This document shows, piece by piece, positions 11,340-21,671 of a DNA stretch of 64,000 nucleotides. A program made the position numbers and the translations under genes. Under the pieces are notes generated by a model. The model saw only the letters and a program-made list of their open reading frames with translations, searched no databases and had not been told where the DNA came from. How positions within the stretch are numbered: the stretch's first letter is position 1; every line of letters begins with the position of its first letter. The DNA lies in the NCBI GenBank assembly GCA_949317995.1, contig OX439050.1, forward strand, positions 49,539,777-49,603,776. The letters are read 5' to 3'. The stretch comes from Acholoe squamosa (taxonomy: Eukaryota > Annelida > Polychaeta > Phyllodocida > Polynoidae).

Positions 11340-12235
11340 CGATGATCATGAGCTTTTCATCTAACAAGGTGAGTGATCACCAGTGTCGCCATCACTGGTG
11401 AGTCTGAGTGATCACCACTCTCGCCATCCATGGTGAACCTGCGCTATGACGTGGTGCGCGTTTCATCTAGCGAGGTGAGTGATCAACCGCCTTGCCATCC
11501 CTGGTGAGTGTGAGTCATCACGATCCTCGCCAACCGTGGTGAACATGCGCTATGGCATGGTGTGCGTTTCATCTAGCGAGGTGAGTGATCACTCGTGTCG
11601 CCATCCCTAGTGAGTGTGGGTGATCAAGATCCTCACCATCTGTGGTCAACCTGTGCTATCACGAGGTATGCGTTTTATCTAGCGAGGTGACTGATCACAA
11701 TCCTTGCCATCCGTGGTGAATGTGCATTATGACGTGGTGTGCGTCTCATCTAGCGAAGTGAGTGATCACTCATGTCGCCATCCCTGGTGAGGATGAGTGA
11801 TCACCATCCTCACCATCTGAGGTGAGGCTATGTGATCACCACCATAGCTATTCCTGGTGATCTTGTGCTATAGTGACGTCATGTTCCATCTAGCAACATG
11901 TGTGAGCCACTTCACACAGGTTGACGAGGAGTCACGACAATTTGCTGGGCTGACTTTTCATGATCCTTGCCATCCCTGGTGAACATGTGCTATGACGAGG
12001 TGCGTGTTTCATCTAGCGAGGTGAGTGATCACCCGCGTCGCCATCCCTGGTGAGTCTGAGTGATCACCATCCTCACCATCTGAGGTGAGGCTATGTGATC
12101 ACCACCATAGCTATTCCTGGTGATCTTGTGCTATAGTGACGTCGTGTTCCATCTAGCAACATGTGTGAGCCACTTCACACAGGTTGACGAGGAGTAACGA
12201 CAATTTGCTGGGCTGACTTTTGTTGAGTCTGTCAA
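11340..12235. repeat. Minisatellite B (about 115-bp units, with a 200-bp block duplicated)
   Basis: Units contain gtttcatctagcgaggtgag, tgatcaccatcctcgccatc and a 'gctatgacgtggtgcg' segment, repeated about seven times. The last block, ending caatttgctgggctgac, occurs twice (near 11810-11960 and 12055-12225) almost unchanged. No protein is supported. Confidence 0.8.
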
Positions 12236-12493
12236 CCTCATATTTCATGTGACTTGGTTCAAAGAGACCTAATATGTATGATTTTTATATCCTCAAATTA
12301 GTTTAACAGGTAAGCTATTGGTATGCATCAATCATATTGTATGAAAAGCAGAATTGGAATGAAGTAATTGGCATCTCTCACTGAGAAAAAGAGACAAAAA
12401 TCCTATTTCCATCAGTACATTCAACGTATGAATCATTTAACAGTCACACAATATGTTAAGCAAATATGTTTATCATTATGAGCTCTCTCTCAT

Positions 12494-12778
12494 CCAGTGG
12501 GCACAGAACATCTAATCAACGTTGTTAACTGGTTGATATAAATTGATAGTGTTAATCAGCCTACAGGTCTTCAACAGTCTTTCAACCATTCCATTTCAGT
12601 ATATATGAATTTCAATATTGTTTCAACGTTGATTCAACATTGACATGTAAACTAAGAATCACCTAAGAGCTATCAATGTTGAAACAATGATGAAATAATA
12701 TTGTATCAACATAGAAATACAAAAGATTAATCACAGTTGATTTAGTTATGTTGTGTCAACTCTCAAATTCCCACTGGG
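12494..12778. mobile_element. MITE with CCAGTGGG ends
   Basis: Starts CCAGTGGGCACAG and ends ATTCCCACTGGG, an inverted match at the tip. The inside is a series of short palindromes built on caacgttgattcaac/gttgaaac words. It has no coding capacity. The superfamily is not certain. Confidence 0.65.
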
Positions 12779-12818
12779 TTGTAGAACCGACTAGGCTCTA
12801 TGATATTGAACAAGTAAC

Positions 12819-12926
12819 CAATGGATAACTCATGACGAGTGGGTGTTATCGACGGATAATGACACAAGGCCGTAGGCCGAGTGTTATTATCGTCGATAAC
12901 ACCCACGAGTCATGAGTTATCCATTG
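12819..12926. repeat. Long hairpin (35-bp arms)
   Basis: Arms at 12819-12853 and 12892-12926 are reverse complements except around the central ACGAGT, which reads in the same orientation on both sides. The loop itself holds a smaller palindrome (ggccgtaggcc). It belongs to the hairpin family described in the findings (also at 17751, 43891 and 57606). Confidence 0.85.
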
Positions 12927-13054
12927 TCTACTTATTTTATACCACGAAATCAATAAATAATCAATATTATACCAATAAATTCAAGTTGAAAACAAAAATT
13001 ATTCCCCCTCTCCGGGACTCGATGCCAGCCATTGTGTGTACACGATCGGTACAT

Positions 13055-13500
13055 ACACCTCCTCCCCCGGCAGCGGACAGCGACAGCCCCGGTCTCGGCT
13101 AGCCTTGGCAGCGGCACACGGCGAAAGATTTCAATGCGTCTCGTTGTTATGTTTGTGTATAATACACCTCCTCGCCCGGCAGCGGACAGCGACAGCGCAC
13201 ACGGCGAAAAAAGAAGCTTCTCGCGGTTATGTTTGTGTATAATACACCTCGTCGCCCGGCAGCGGACAGCGACAGCGCACACAGCGAAAAAAGATGCGCT
13301 CGGACCGGGGCTCGATCCATGTACCTCTCACGGCTTGGCGCAACGCGCTAACCGCTAGCCCCCCGCGTCTCCTCCTTCCGCGCCCGGCAGCGGACAGCTA
13401 GAGCGCACACGGCGAAAAAAGATGCTTCTCGCGGTTGTGTTTGAGTATAATACACCTCGTCGCCCGGCAGCGGACAGCTACAGCACACACGGCTTTGTAT
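13055..13500. repeat. GC-rich minisatellite (about 85-bp unit, five copies)
   Basis: The phrase cggcagcggacagc occurs at about 13068, 13167, 13257, 13385 and 13466. It is followed by gcacacggcgaaaa and a ttgtgtataatacacctc link. It is far more GC- and CpG-rich than its surroundings. Overlapping open frames on both strands are by-products of the repeat. Confidence 0.8.
13295..13375 (-). repeat. tRNA-like sequence (SINE head), minus strand
   Basis: On the minus strand it reads ctagcggttagcgcgttgcg (A-box-like) and then tggatcgagccccggtc (B-box-like), about 35 bases apart, between copies of the GC-rich minisatellite. The arms do not fold cleanly into a full tRNA, so a tRNA-derived SINE head or tRNA pseudogene is likelier than a functional tRNA. 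Confidence 0.4.
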
Positions 13501-13534
13501 CATATCCAGACGTGGTTCGAACCGAGCATTTCTC

Positions 13535-13845
13535 GTCAGTCCTTGTGGCGCAGTGCATAAGGAGTTGGATTTGGGATGTGAGACTGCAGGTTCGATCCCT
13601 ACCCTGGCCTGGAAAATTCGTGGGTTTTAACATGTGACATGTGACATGTGACATGGGAGAGGCGTGCTGTTATCCTGGATAACAGCACGCCTTAGATGGA
13701 TAACAGCACGCCTTAGATGGATAACAGCACGCCTTCCAAAATCGATGGTAAAGCCTATAGGGTGTGCAATATCGACAGATATGTGGATGGGAATAGACCC
13801 CAAAAAGCACTGTGTAAGCCAGAAATCGTGGTATAATAGTTCTTA
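13535..13845 (+). mobile_element. tRNA-derived SINE, interrupted
   Basis: Head: cttgtggcgcagtgcataag (A box) and caggttcgatccctaccc (B box). Tail: ccaaaaagcactgtgtaagc plus gtataatagt at 13799-13845, matching the tail of the SINEs at 18455 and 49158. Between head and tail lie a (CATGTGA)3 run and palindromic gataacagcacgcc repeats, so the copy has been interrupted or rearranged. Confidence 0.55.
13661..13735. repeat. 31-nt palindrome plus two direct half-copies
   Basis: The two 15-nt halves ggcgtgctgttatcc and ggataacagcacgcc flank a single central base at 13661-13691. The second half is then repeated twice more as tagatggataacagcacgcc. It could extrude as a cruciform. Confidence 0.85.
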
Positions 13846-13849
13846 ATCA

Positions 13850-14030
13850 CAAGGAGCCAATATAGGGTTAACACAAGGAGCCATTATAGGGTTAACACAA
13901 GGACCCCTTATAGGGTTAACACAAGGACCCCTTATAGGGTTAACACAAGGACCCCTTATAGGGTTACTATAGGGAGCCCTTTCAGAGTTAACACATGGAG
14001 CCCTTATAGGGTTGGGTTAACACAAGAAGC
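13850..14030. repeat. Minisatellite (about 24-bp unit, seven copies)
   Basis: Unit ttaacacaaggaccccttatagg with variants (gagcc for gaccc). The repeats are in direct tandem, with the last two more diverged. Confidence 0.9.
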
Positions 14031-14500
14031 GGCCTGGTGGATTGATGGATATTACACTTTCTCATGGTCCTTATGTCGCTAACCCTTTAAGAGCTCTAAC
14101 CATCTAGGGGCAGCATATTGAAATGTATGTAACTTTAAGTTATTTGCAGCAATATTTACTAGTTAATTTATCCACTCATCTTGAATATAAGGTGCATTTA
14201 GTATGATTCCATTTCTGGATGTGGAACTCCGTATCCACAGAAGCAGGAAGCAGAAATCTAAACAATAAACCCAAAAGTGACATACGGCTCCATATGTCAC
14301 ATACGGACCCTAAAACTATGAAGAAAATGCCCACTAGGGGTATGAGAGTATCCTTGTCCACGGGTATAAAAATGTATTAATGTTCAAAAGGCGGTATCCT
14401 CTATAATCATAATTTTTGAGGGGTCTAAACAGTTTCTGTCGGAGCAAAAAACAGCTACAGCCTTAGCATGTGTAATAAACTCATATACTGACATACATAC

Positions 14501-14737
14501 TACCGTAAACTCCCACGTATAAGACGCGTCCTCTACGCCAAACGAATGCCTGGGGGGTCTTATAGGATTTTTTCAAGTTTGGGGTGCGTCTTATACGAGG
14601 GGTAATTTTACTATAGAAATGTACTAAATTTACAAAATTGAGCCCTAAGAGGTGCGTCTTATACGCAAAAATGCTCCTCCCAAAATGGGGGTGCGTCCTA
14701 TACGCGCAGCGCGTCTTATACGCGGGAGTTTACGGTA
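14501..14737. mobile_element. MITE, TACCGTAAACTCCC inverted ends
   Basis: Starts TACCGTAAACTCCCACGTAT and ends with its inverse (cgcgggagtttacggta). The words gcgtcttatac/gtataagacgcg repeat throughout. It shares the TACCGTA tip with the element at 7098-7565. Confidence 0.85.
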
Positions 14738-14892
14738 TTACAATCAACCAGCAAAAAAACATTCTTTTGCAATGGGCCCCCAAATGTGCCGTTAACTCAT
14801 TTCATCCTTGGGTGTAGCACCCTGCTTAATTTCGCATAAGCTAAAGTGCATAGACACAAAGTCATTAGTATATAAATGTTGTAAATACTTAC

Positions 14893-14962
14893 GAGGTTTG
14901 AAACTTTGTACTGGAGAGAAAAGCATCAGTGTCATCCCCAGGAGGAACACCACAGACTTCAT
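14893..14962 (-). CDS. Possible first exon encoding a signal peptide
   Basis: ATG at 14962-14960 opens MKSVVFLLGMTLMLFSPVQS followed by FKP and a good donor, C|gtaagt. The peptide has a Lys, a hydrophobic core and a small-residue region suited to cleavage after VQS, so it looks like a secretory signal. It lies upstream of the alkaline phosphatase relic on the same strand, and that family begins with such a peptide. It is therefore a candidate first exon of that locus, but no connecting exon was found. It could equally belong to another gene or be chance. Confidence 0.4.
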
Positions 14963-15179
14963 GATGGCAATTATACTGCTGCTCCAAAACCAGCGTCTGT
15001 TCTCAATGGTGACAACTGACGACCGGTTATCTATACATAAGGAGGGGTGTCGTAGTATGACCTGTGACTAGTTCCACAGGTAGCAAAAGGGTGTTGGTGC
15101 ATTACTGTAGGATACTATGATGCATCATGCCCATTTTATGTCATGGCTGATACGACTGTCACTGTAGATTAGTACTAGA

Positions 15180-17210
15180 ACCGCCGTATTCAATGGGGGG
15201 CATTGAATCCAATGTGTCTGTATTCAATGGGTGTCCGCCATCTTGGATTTTGAACAGATCTGAGCTGTGTTTCTTTATTTAAAGGCAAAATAACCCCCTA
15301 GGCCATGACATAAATGCAAATGGCTCTGTATCATCAGTTTGATGCAACATTTGACTTTGTCCCGTTCCCAACCACTTTCACATTTGGTCTACACCAGTAT
15401 ATATTTTACTATTGCTATACATTAAGTTTTCATTTACCCAGGGGACCAGGCTAGGTGTGCCCTTTCATAAAATGTATAGTTTTCCTTACTTTTGACATAG
15501 GTTTTAGTCACTCTGGGCTGATGCATGTCCCAAATTTTCTGTTTTCATCATGTAGTCATTTTCTGTGACATGAAAAACTAAGAAGGATTCACTATATGTA
15601 GCTTTTTTTGTGTCTAATCTTTCGTCTATGCCCTTGGCTATCATTTTCCAAATTACAATGTCCCGTTCCCAACCACTTTTGAAAAAAATCTTCTAAAATG
15701 TAATGTTCTCCTCATATCTATTATTACAAGACCCCTAGTGCTATAGCAGTTGCACTATATGGGAATTCATGTATATCTGAGTTTACAAGACCCCTAGTGC
15801 TATAGCAGTTGCAATATATGGGAATTCGTGTGTATCTGAATATAGAACTATATATTTCTTAACTGTGTTTCCTAATTTATCCATTCCCATGAGGTTCACA
15901 AATAACTAGGGTGCTCTTGTCCTGTACCCAACCACAAACAATAAAACATTGCAGGATTAAGACATTTTTATGCATTTAACTATTTACACTATATGCATTA
16001 TATAAACCTAGTAATACACTATTGAAATGTGCATTATAGTAGGAGTAGGTATATTAGCATATATTTGCTAAGTCACTTTATGGAAGCTGTTAGAAGTTGG
16101 CTAATTATGTCCCGTTCCCAACCACCTTTTAAAAATAGTATCTCTTCAGTGTCAGCACACATGATACTCACTAACTACCCTCCACCCATGTCGTTAACTG
16201 TTGTAATTTTGTCCCGTTCTCAACCACCTTTGTCCCGTTCCCAACCACATTTTTGATTTGACATTATTTTTGTTCTACCACACATCATACCAACTCAAAA
16301 CAACACATTTCTTGTTTCCCTTCCTTCCATTCAATCATAATATAAAATGGCTATCAGGGAGAGCAATGTAATAATCACATTGAGTTAAATTCATCTAATG
16401 ATACTGTCCTGTTCCCAACCACTTTTGTCCCATTCCCAACCACTTTTTTATATGACATTATTTCTGTGTTGCCACCAATGAACCTCATTCTCAAACTTGT
16501 ATTGCCTCCCCTCCGTCCTCCCATCTATATCAATATAATGAAGAAAATCCCATTCGATGCAATGATAATGTTCCATTTCCAACCACTTGTGTCCTGTTCC
16601 CAACCACTTTTCTTTTTTTAAATCTACCATTATTCAGCTCTACCATGCATAAAACTCACTCTAGAGCACATATGGCCTCCCCTCTATCCTCCCATTCACG
16701 TATGATGTAGCATCATATCAATATAATGAATAAATATCCCATTCAACGTAATGATTATGTCCTGTTCCCAATCACTTGTGTCCTGTTCCCAACCACTTAT
16801 GTCCTGTTCCCAACCACTTGTTTAATGTAACAGAATTCAGTTCTACCACTCAGGTAAAGAACTCACCAATGACCACATCATTTCCCCCTTAGTCTCACCA
16901 ACCCATCACAAAGAACTAACTATATAGGCAAACATAATTTCAGTTTGTAGTGATCATATCTTGTTCCCAACCACTTTTGTCCTGTTCCTAACCACTTTTG
17001 TCCTGTTCCCAACCACTTTGTATGGTTGACTATATTGGAAATGATGGGCATATCCTTCTGGATATGATTTTCATCCAGGATAACCCTTTAATTGGAAGGA
17101 ATTGTGGTACCTTTGGGAGCAAAAGTATCATTCTACCCCCATTTGTATGCCTTGTACAAAAATATCAAAGTTCAGTGTAAAATCTATAAGGTGTCGTTGA
17201 ATACGGACAG
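15180..17210. repeat. Repeat region with about 15 copies of tgtcccgttcccaaccac
   Basis: The word tgtcc(c/t)gttcccaaccact(t) occurs near 15359, 15660, 16109, 16211, 16232, 16406, 16425, 16572, 16591, 16757, 16778, 16799, 16967, 16979 and 17000. It is often in pairs or triplets with roughly 170-200 bp between clusters. Tips resembling ccgtattcaa (about 15184) and its inverse ttgaatacgg (about 17196) may mark an element boundary. There is no coding evidence. Confidence 0.7.
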
Positions 17211-17284
17211 CCTCACCTCGGTGAATACGATGCAAATTTATTCCCTGGTCATGGACATTTGCATATGTATCCCATCTCCAGTAT

Positions 17285-17480
17285 AATGCATCATGTCGAC
17301 CCTATGGAGCCAATACATGTGCACTTCCATGGTGCTCCAAAGGATTATTCACCAATGCCAGCAGTCTTTTTGGGGCATCATGACAATCAATGGACATGAT
17401 GCACTAATGCATTAAGAACCCTTAAAGAGTTACCGGATCCATGGAGTGAAGCCATTAAGTTTCATACACAACCATGTTTG
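17285..17480. mobile_element. Degenerate copy of the TTAA-type MITE
   Basis: Contains the family words gcatcatgtcgaccctat, catgatgcactaatgcatta and cccttaaagagtta in the same order as the intact copies at 42367 and 51493-51962, but its ends are lost. Confidence 0.5.
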
Positions 17481-17750
17481 GTTCGTAGTGCCCTTGGCCC
17501 AGATGCAGGTGACAGGTGATAGAATGTGCAACGTTGACCATAATAAACCATAACTTTATGTTTTTACTTTAGACTTGTTCTAGTTCTCACAACAAGTCTG
17601 ACTGGGCCTTTATCATAGAGCCATAACCTATGTCACTGTCACCAAGTACATTGTATTCATGTTTAACTGTACATAACCTGGCTCCTTCCCAGCAAATCCG
17701 AGTAATCAGAGTCATGCTGGGTGAGGAATGTGTGAGTACATTGAGCTTAT

Positions 17751-17863
17751 TAATGTATGTTTAACCCAGGTTTGCGGTTTGCTGGAAATATTCACCTGAC
17801 CGCGCAGCGGGAGGGTGAATATTTCTAGCTAACCTCACCGAGTCCTGGGTTATAAATACATTA
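17751..17863. repeat. Hairpin with nested inner stem
   Basis: Outer arms taatgtatgtttaacccagg and cctgggttataaatacatta are near inverse. Inner arms gaaatattcacct and agggtgaatatttc form a second stem around ccgcgcagcgg. It is placed like the hairpins at 12819, 43891 and 57606, just before an AT-rich body. Confidence 0.8.
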
Positions 17864-18454
17864 ATGCATTTATCACACTTATTCCTCCATTTGTATTTAC
17901 TTCTTACCTTATAACCTGAGAATAAATTTTCTGAACCCAAGTGATTCTCCACGGTTCACCTTGCCAGGCCATTTTGGTCGTCAGCACTTGACAAACTTTC
18001 CACACATATTTTGGGTAGAATCCAATCATGCCATGCACTGAGCTCCTAGCGCCAACAAATATATGATCCATAGGTGGCGTCTGTATACTTTTTGTCTCCA
18101 TATCCTTCTAAATAAATAATAATCCAATGAATTTACATAGCGATACGTTTCGCCACCCGCCTCCACGGAGTCCACCACGCCGGGCGTCGTTTTGACAGTG
18201 TGGGAAAGTCCCGTATGTAGGTCAGCAAGCCGTAAAACCATGGGGTGGGTGCCGAGACATATCGCTATGAAAAATCATTCAATTTTCTTTTATATTGAAT
18301 GGTATGGAGTTATTTGGCACGCCATCACCATCTAGGGACCGAATATATGCTTCAGGATTAATATCTCAACAGGATAAGCTTGGATTCAATACGAAAAAAT
18401 GGTTGAAGGAATGGCAGCAGGTCAGTCATTTATAAGATTACATGGGATTTCTAC

Positions 18455-18730
18455 TAGCTGCTTGGTAGTCTAGTGGTTATGGCGCTCGCATCTTACCATA
18501 GCAGCCGGGGATCGCGCCCCGTAAGACCTGAATGGTTTTAACTGGAAATGTATGGCAAGGTTGACATTGTATACTTCTCCAATTTATTATCATGTCCAGA
18601 TTCCCACCAAAGTTGTCTTAGAAAAAAATAAAAGGTCTCAGAGTGCAGTTAAACCCCCATAACCGAACTGGGTTATGACCAAAAAAGCACTGTAGAGGCC
18701 AGAATCGTGAGATAATGAGTGATAACAAAT
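18455..18730 (+). mobile_element. tRNA-derived SINE
   Basis: A-box-like tagtctagtggttatggcg and B-box-like ggggatcgcgccccg lie in a tRNA-sized head. A body shared with the copy at 49158 follows (ggttttaactggaaa, caatttattatcatgtccag, aaaggtctcagagtgca, aaaaagcactgt). Confidence 0.8.
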
Positions 18731-18734
18731 AATT

Positions 18735-19145
18735 TTGTGTAATACAATGTCAACTCTCACTCAGCTTGACAAACCTTCACTTACTTCAATAATACCTGAG
18801 AGAGTATGTGTCAACATGTGTCAATACTTGTCAACTCTCACACCACTTCACATGTCTTCACTCATTTCCATAAAGATGTGAGGGGAACTGGGTGAGCAAG
18901 TGTCAACATGTGTCAATACTTGTCAACTCTCACCCAACCTCACATGTCTTCACTCATTTTCATAAATATGGGAACTGGGTGAGCATGTGTCAATACTTGT
19001 CAACTCTCAGGCAGCTTCACATGTCTTCACTTACTTCAATAAAGATGTGAGGGGAACAGGGTGAGCACATGTCAACATGTGTCAATACTTGTCAACTCTC
19101 ACCTAGCATGACATTTCTTCACCAAGCCTTCAACAATAAGAGACT
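18735..19145. repeat. Minisatellite C (about 120-bp unit)
   Basis: Units contain gtgtcaatacttgtcaactc, acatgtcttcact and aataaagatgtgagg, in about four copies. Related words (tgtcagtatgtgtgataatg, actctcacccaccatgac) return at 19560-20390, so the two blocks may be opposite ends of one element. Confidence 0.7.
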
Positions 19146-19559
19146 ATGGAAACTGTATGGATTCTCATGGCTTGCACTTTGCAGAGTGGGCCTATTGAGT
19201 AAATGTCAATATGCGAGTTAATGTTTCACAGAGCAAGTTCATTTCCTACATGGCATGAAATACATATATGAGTCAGGAACATAATGATAGCCAAGTATAT
19301 GTGATTTAGTGCATACATTAGACATAATAGCTCATTTGTTTTGTCTATGGGACATAGCACTGAATTGGAATTGCCTATTTTTTACATGATATCTAGGTAT
19401 ATGTTTGTCCTGGTTTGATAGGATATGAAGGTTTAATGTCTAGTGATCAGCTGGGTCACAGCTGATTAGAGGAAATATACAGGAATTCTTCATAGGCTGG
19501 TTAAAAAACTCTGTATTGAGTGATAATAGGCAGATAGGGGAAGATATTTGTCCAACATT

Positions 19560-20390
19560 AGCATGACAGACTGTGCGAGGAGATGTGAGCATGTGTCATG
19601 ATTCGCCCACTCTCACCCACCATGACACAACTTCACGCACAATGACACACTATGTACTATTCTATGTTTTGATTGGTCCATTTCAAATTTCCCTCCCTTT
19701 CCTTTGTTCTCCGCCTGCTTTCAAAACAGTCATCTATCTTGATGCTGAATTCAGGTATGTGTCTCAACACCCCAAATTAATGTAGACCTTTCTATGTGAG
19801 CAAGGCTCAGGATAATTCTGGGGCTGCCATATGGTAGTGGTCATTGTTTATCAACTTAGATGTGAGTGGGTGGTCAAAATTAAATTGCTGCTGTTTGTTT
19901 GTTTATGACCCTTTCTTTTCATTTCAACAGGCATTCTCAAGAATACTACAAAGAAAATTCAACTCACACAGCTGACAGAATATCTATCCATTTTCAAGCA
20001 AAGTGGGCAATACATAACATGCAGAGGAGAGATATCTTCAATGGGAACCAGCATGAACAGCTGAATTGATGTTAATAAAGTTATGAAATATCATAAATCC
20101 ACAACCACCTCAACCCCCCCCTGCCTATCCCCCACCCACAAATTAGTCTGTGCGTCAATATATGTGATACTGTGTCATGACCCATGTGTCAGTATGTGTG
20201 ATAATGTGTGATGACACATGTGTCGTTCATGGTGAAGGTTCATGCATGTTGACTCAACTTCACAAATTTGGCTGGGATGTTTACGCATGCGTCATATCTT
20301 GTCATGGTCCATGATCACCCATGCGTTGAGTCCTAAGAGCGCATTGGGTGAGGGCTGGTGCAGCATGACAAAAGTTGACACAGATTTGCT
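19560..20390. repeat. Dispersed minisatellite C-like words, otherwise no gene
   Basis: Contains gtgtcatgattcgccc, caacttcacgcacaatgaca and gacacatgtgtcgttcatgg segments. The end (agttgacacagatttgctgggttg) resembles the end of array B near 11935 and 12210. No protein family is recognised. Confidence 0.45.
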
Positions 20391-20423
20391 GGGTTGCTGG
20401 CATGTTGCCTTCCAAGATTGTCC

Positions 20424-20536
20424 TAAATCTTGTTTTGTGCAAGAAGCTCAAGACATGCAAAAACACTCCCTTCTGGCCATGGACTGGGCCCTGTTGGTCT
20501 TGCTGTATGTGACAGATACGTTCAAAGATAAAGAGG
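20424..20536 (+). other. Possible unrecognised exon
   Basis: After a ccttccaag acceptor-like site the frame encodes DCPKSCFVQEAQDMQKHSLL and on to FKDKEG, followed by a gtaagc donor. The amphipathic helical look and flanking splice-like sites suggest an exon, but I recognise no family and see no partner exon. Confidence 0.2.
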
Positions 20537-20654
20537 GTAAGCTCCAGTTAGGCTTCTGGCATAAGGGCCGTATATGATATACAAAAAATCTGAACGCGGA
20601 CATCCGCATTCGGGGCCATATTCTGGCACCCCAATCACCTGTATTCTATGGGAG

Positions 20655-20800
20655 AGGACTTGTATGAAAGGCTTTCTGTTCTTAGGGCCTGGGCCGATGA
20701 TAAGTCTGATCTCATCTGCACCATGCCTAGTTTTCTATGATCTACACCCGTATGAAAGTTTTCATTGTATGCTACCCAAAGAAATTGTCATTTGCCCTCT
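20655..20800 (+). repeat. Left outer inverted repeat
   Basis: Reads aggacttgtatgaaaggctt, then ggcctgggccgatgataag and cacccgtatgaaagttttc. The inverse copy at 28310-28457 has the same words with a few substitutions. The homology begins sharply at AGGACT on both sides. Confidence 0.8.
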
Positions 20801-20804
20801 GCTG

Positions 20805-21175
20805 CTTGCCATCCAGTCCTGTCTCCCCTCCTCCTCTCTTCTTTCTACCCCTTCTCCTCCCTCCTTCGCTTCTCCCTCTATTCCTGGCCCTTTAATCCCT
20901 CTCTCTCCCTCCTTCCCATTTTCCTCCCTTCCCTTCTCTGTGTCTCCTTATTCCTCCTCTGCCCACTCCCTCCCCTTCCCTCCCACCTCTAGTTTCCTCC
21001 CCTCTTCTCCCCCTCCTTTTCACCCTTTTCTCAAGTCTCTCTCTTAAGTATAAGTACCTCCCTTCCTGTTCCCAGCCGTACCCACTTCCCTCCCTTTCTA
21101 TTCCTGCCTCTCCCCCTGTCCCCTCCCTTTTCTTTCAGAAGACCAGACTACATACCTAGATGTATATACATATAC

Positions 21176-21228
<53 letters not shown>

Positions 21229-21240
21229 TATATATATAAT
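20805..21240. repeat. Pyrimidine-rich tract followed by (TA)n microsatellite
   Basis: 20805-21130 is almost entirely C and T on the plus strand. 21178-21238 is an alternating TA run. The long open frames here reflect low complexity only. Confidence 0.9.
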
Positions 21241-21671
21241 CATATACATATAGTACAAATACATTTTATGTTTTCATACACTTACACATTGTCAGGAGGA
21301 GGTTTCGCCTCATAGGTATTCAATTATACATATACGGCCTCCACATGCGAGCCTCATGTGGGAAAAAAATGTTTTTGTGAAAAACTGTTTCTCAAAGGTC
21401 GCCGTGTCCTGTCCGTATGTGAGACACAGGATACGGACTTTTATCTCTGTATGGGGCCTTTATTTAACATACGGCACCCCACATGCGGACAGTCCGTATA
21501 CACATGCGGACCCTCCGTATGTTGGCTCCGCGAAGCATCTTTTTTTCGTAAATGCCGCGTTCAACTTAGGAGAACAAGGGAACCCCTTTCCGGTATCCCC
21601 CGTATGATGTCATAAGACAACTTCCGTTCTTTCCTTTATCGTTCATGAAACCATGAACAAACAAGATGAAA

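Noticed and set aside
13032-13358. Overlapping frames on both strands
   Set aside because: Copies of the GC-rich minisatellite read in several frames; no protein motif.
18455-18540. Functional tRNA gene
   Set aside because: A and B boxes exist, but the acceptor arm does not pair and the SINE body follows directly.
20574-21047. Frame of 157 codons rich in Ser and Pro
   Set aside because: Runs from the outer inverted repeat into the pyrimidine tract; the mirrored copy at 28095-28529 gives a similar peptide only because the DNA is repeated.
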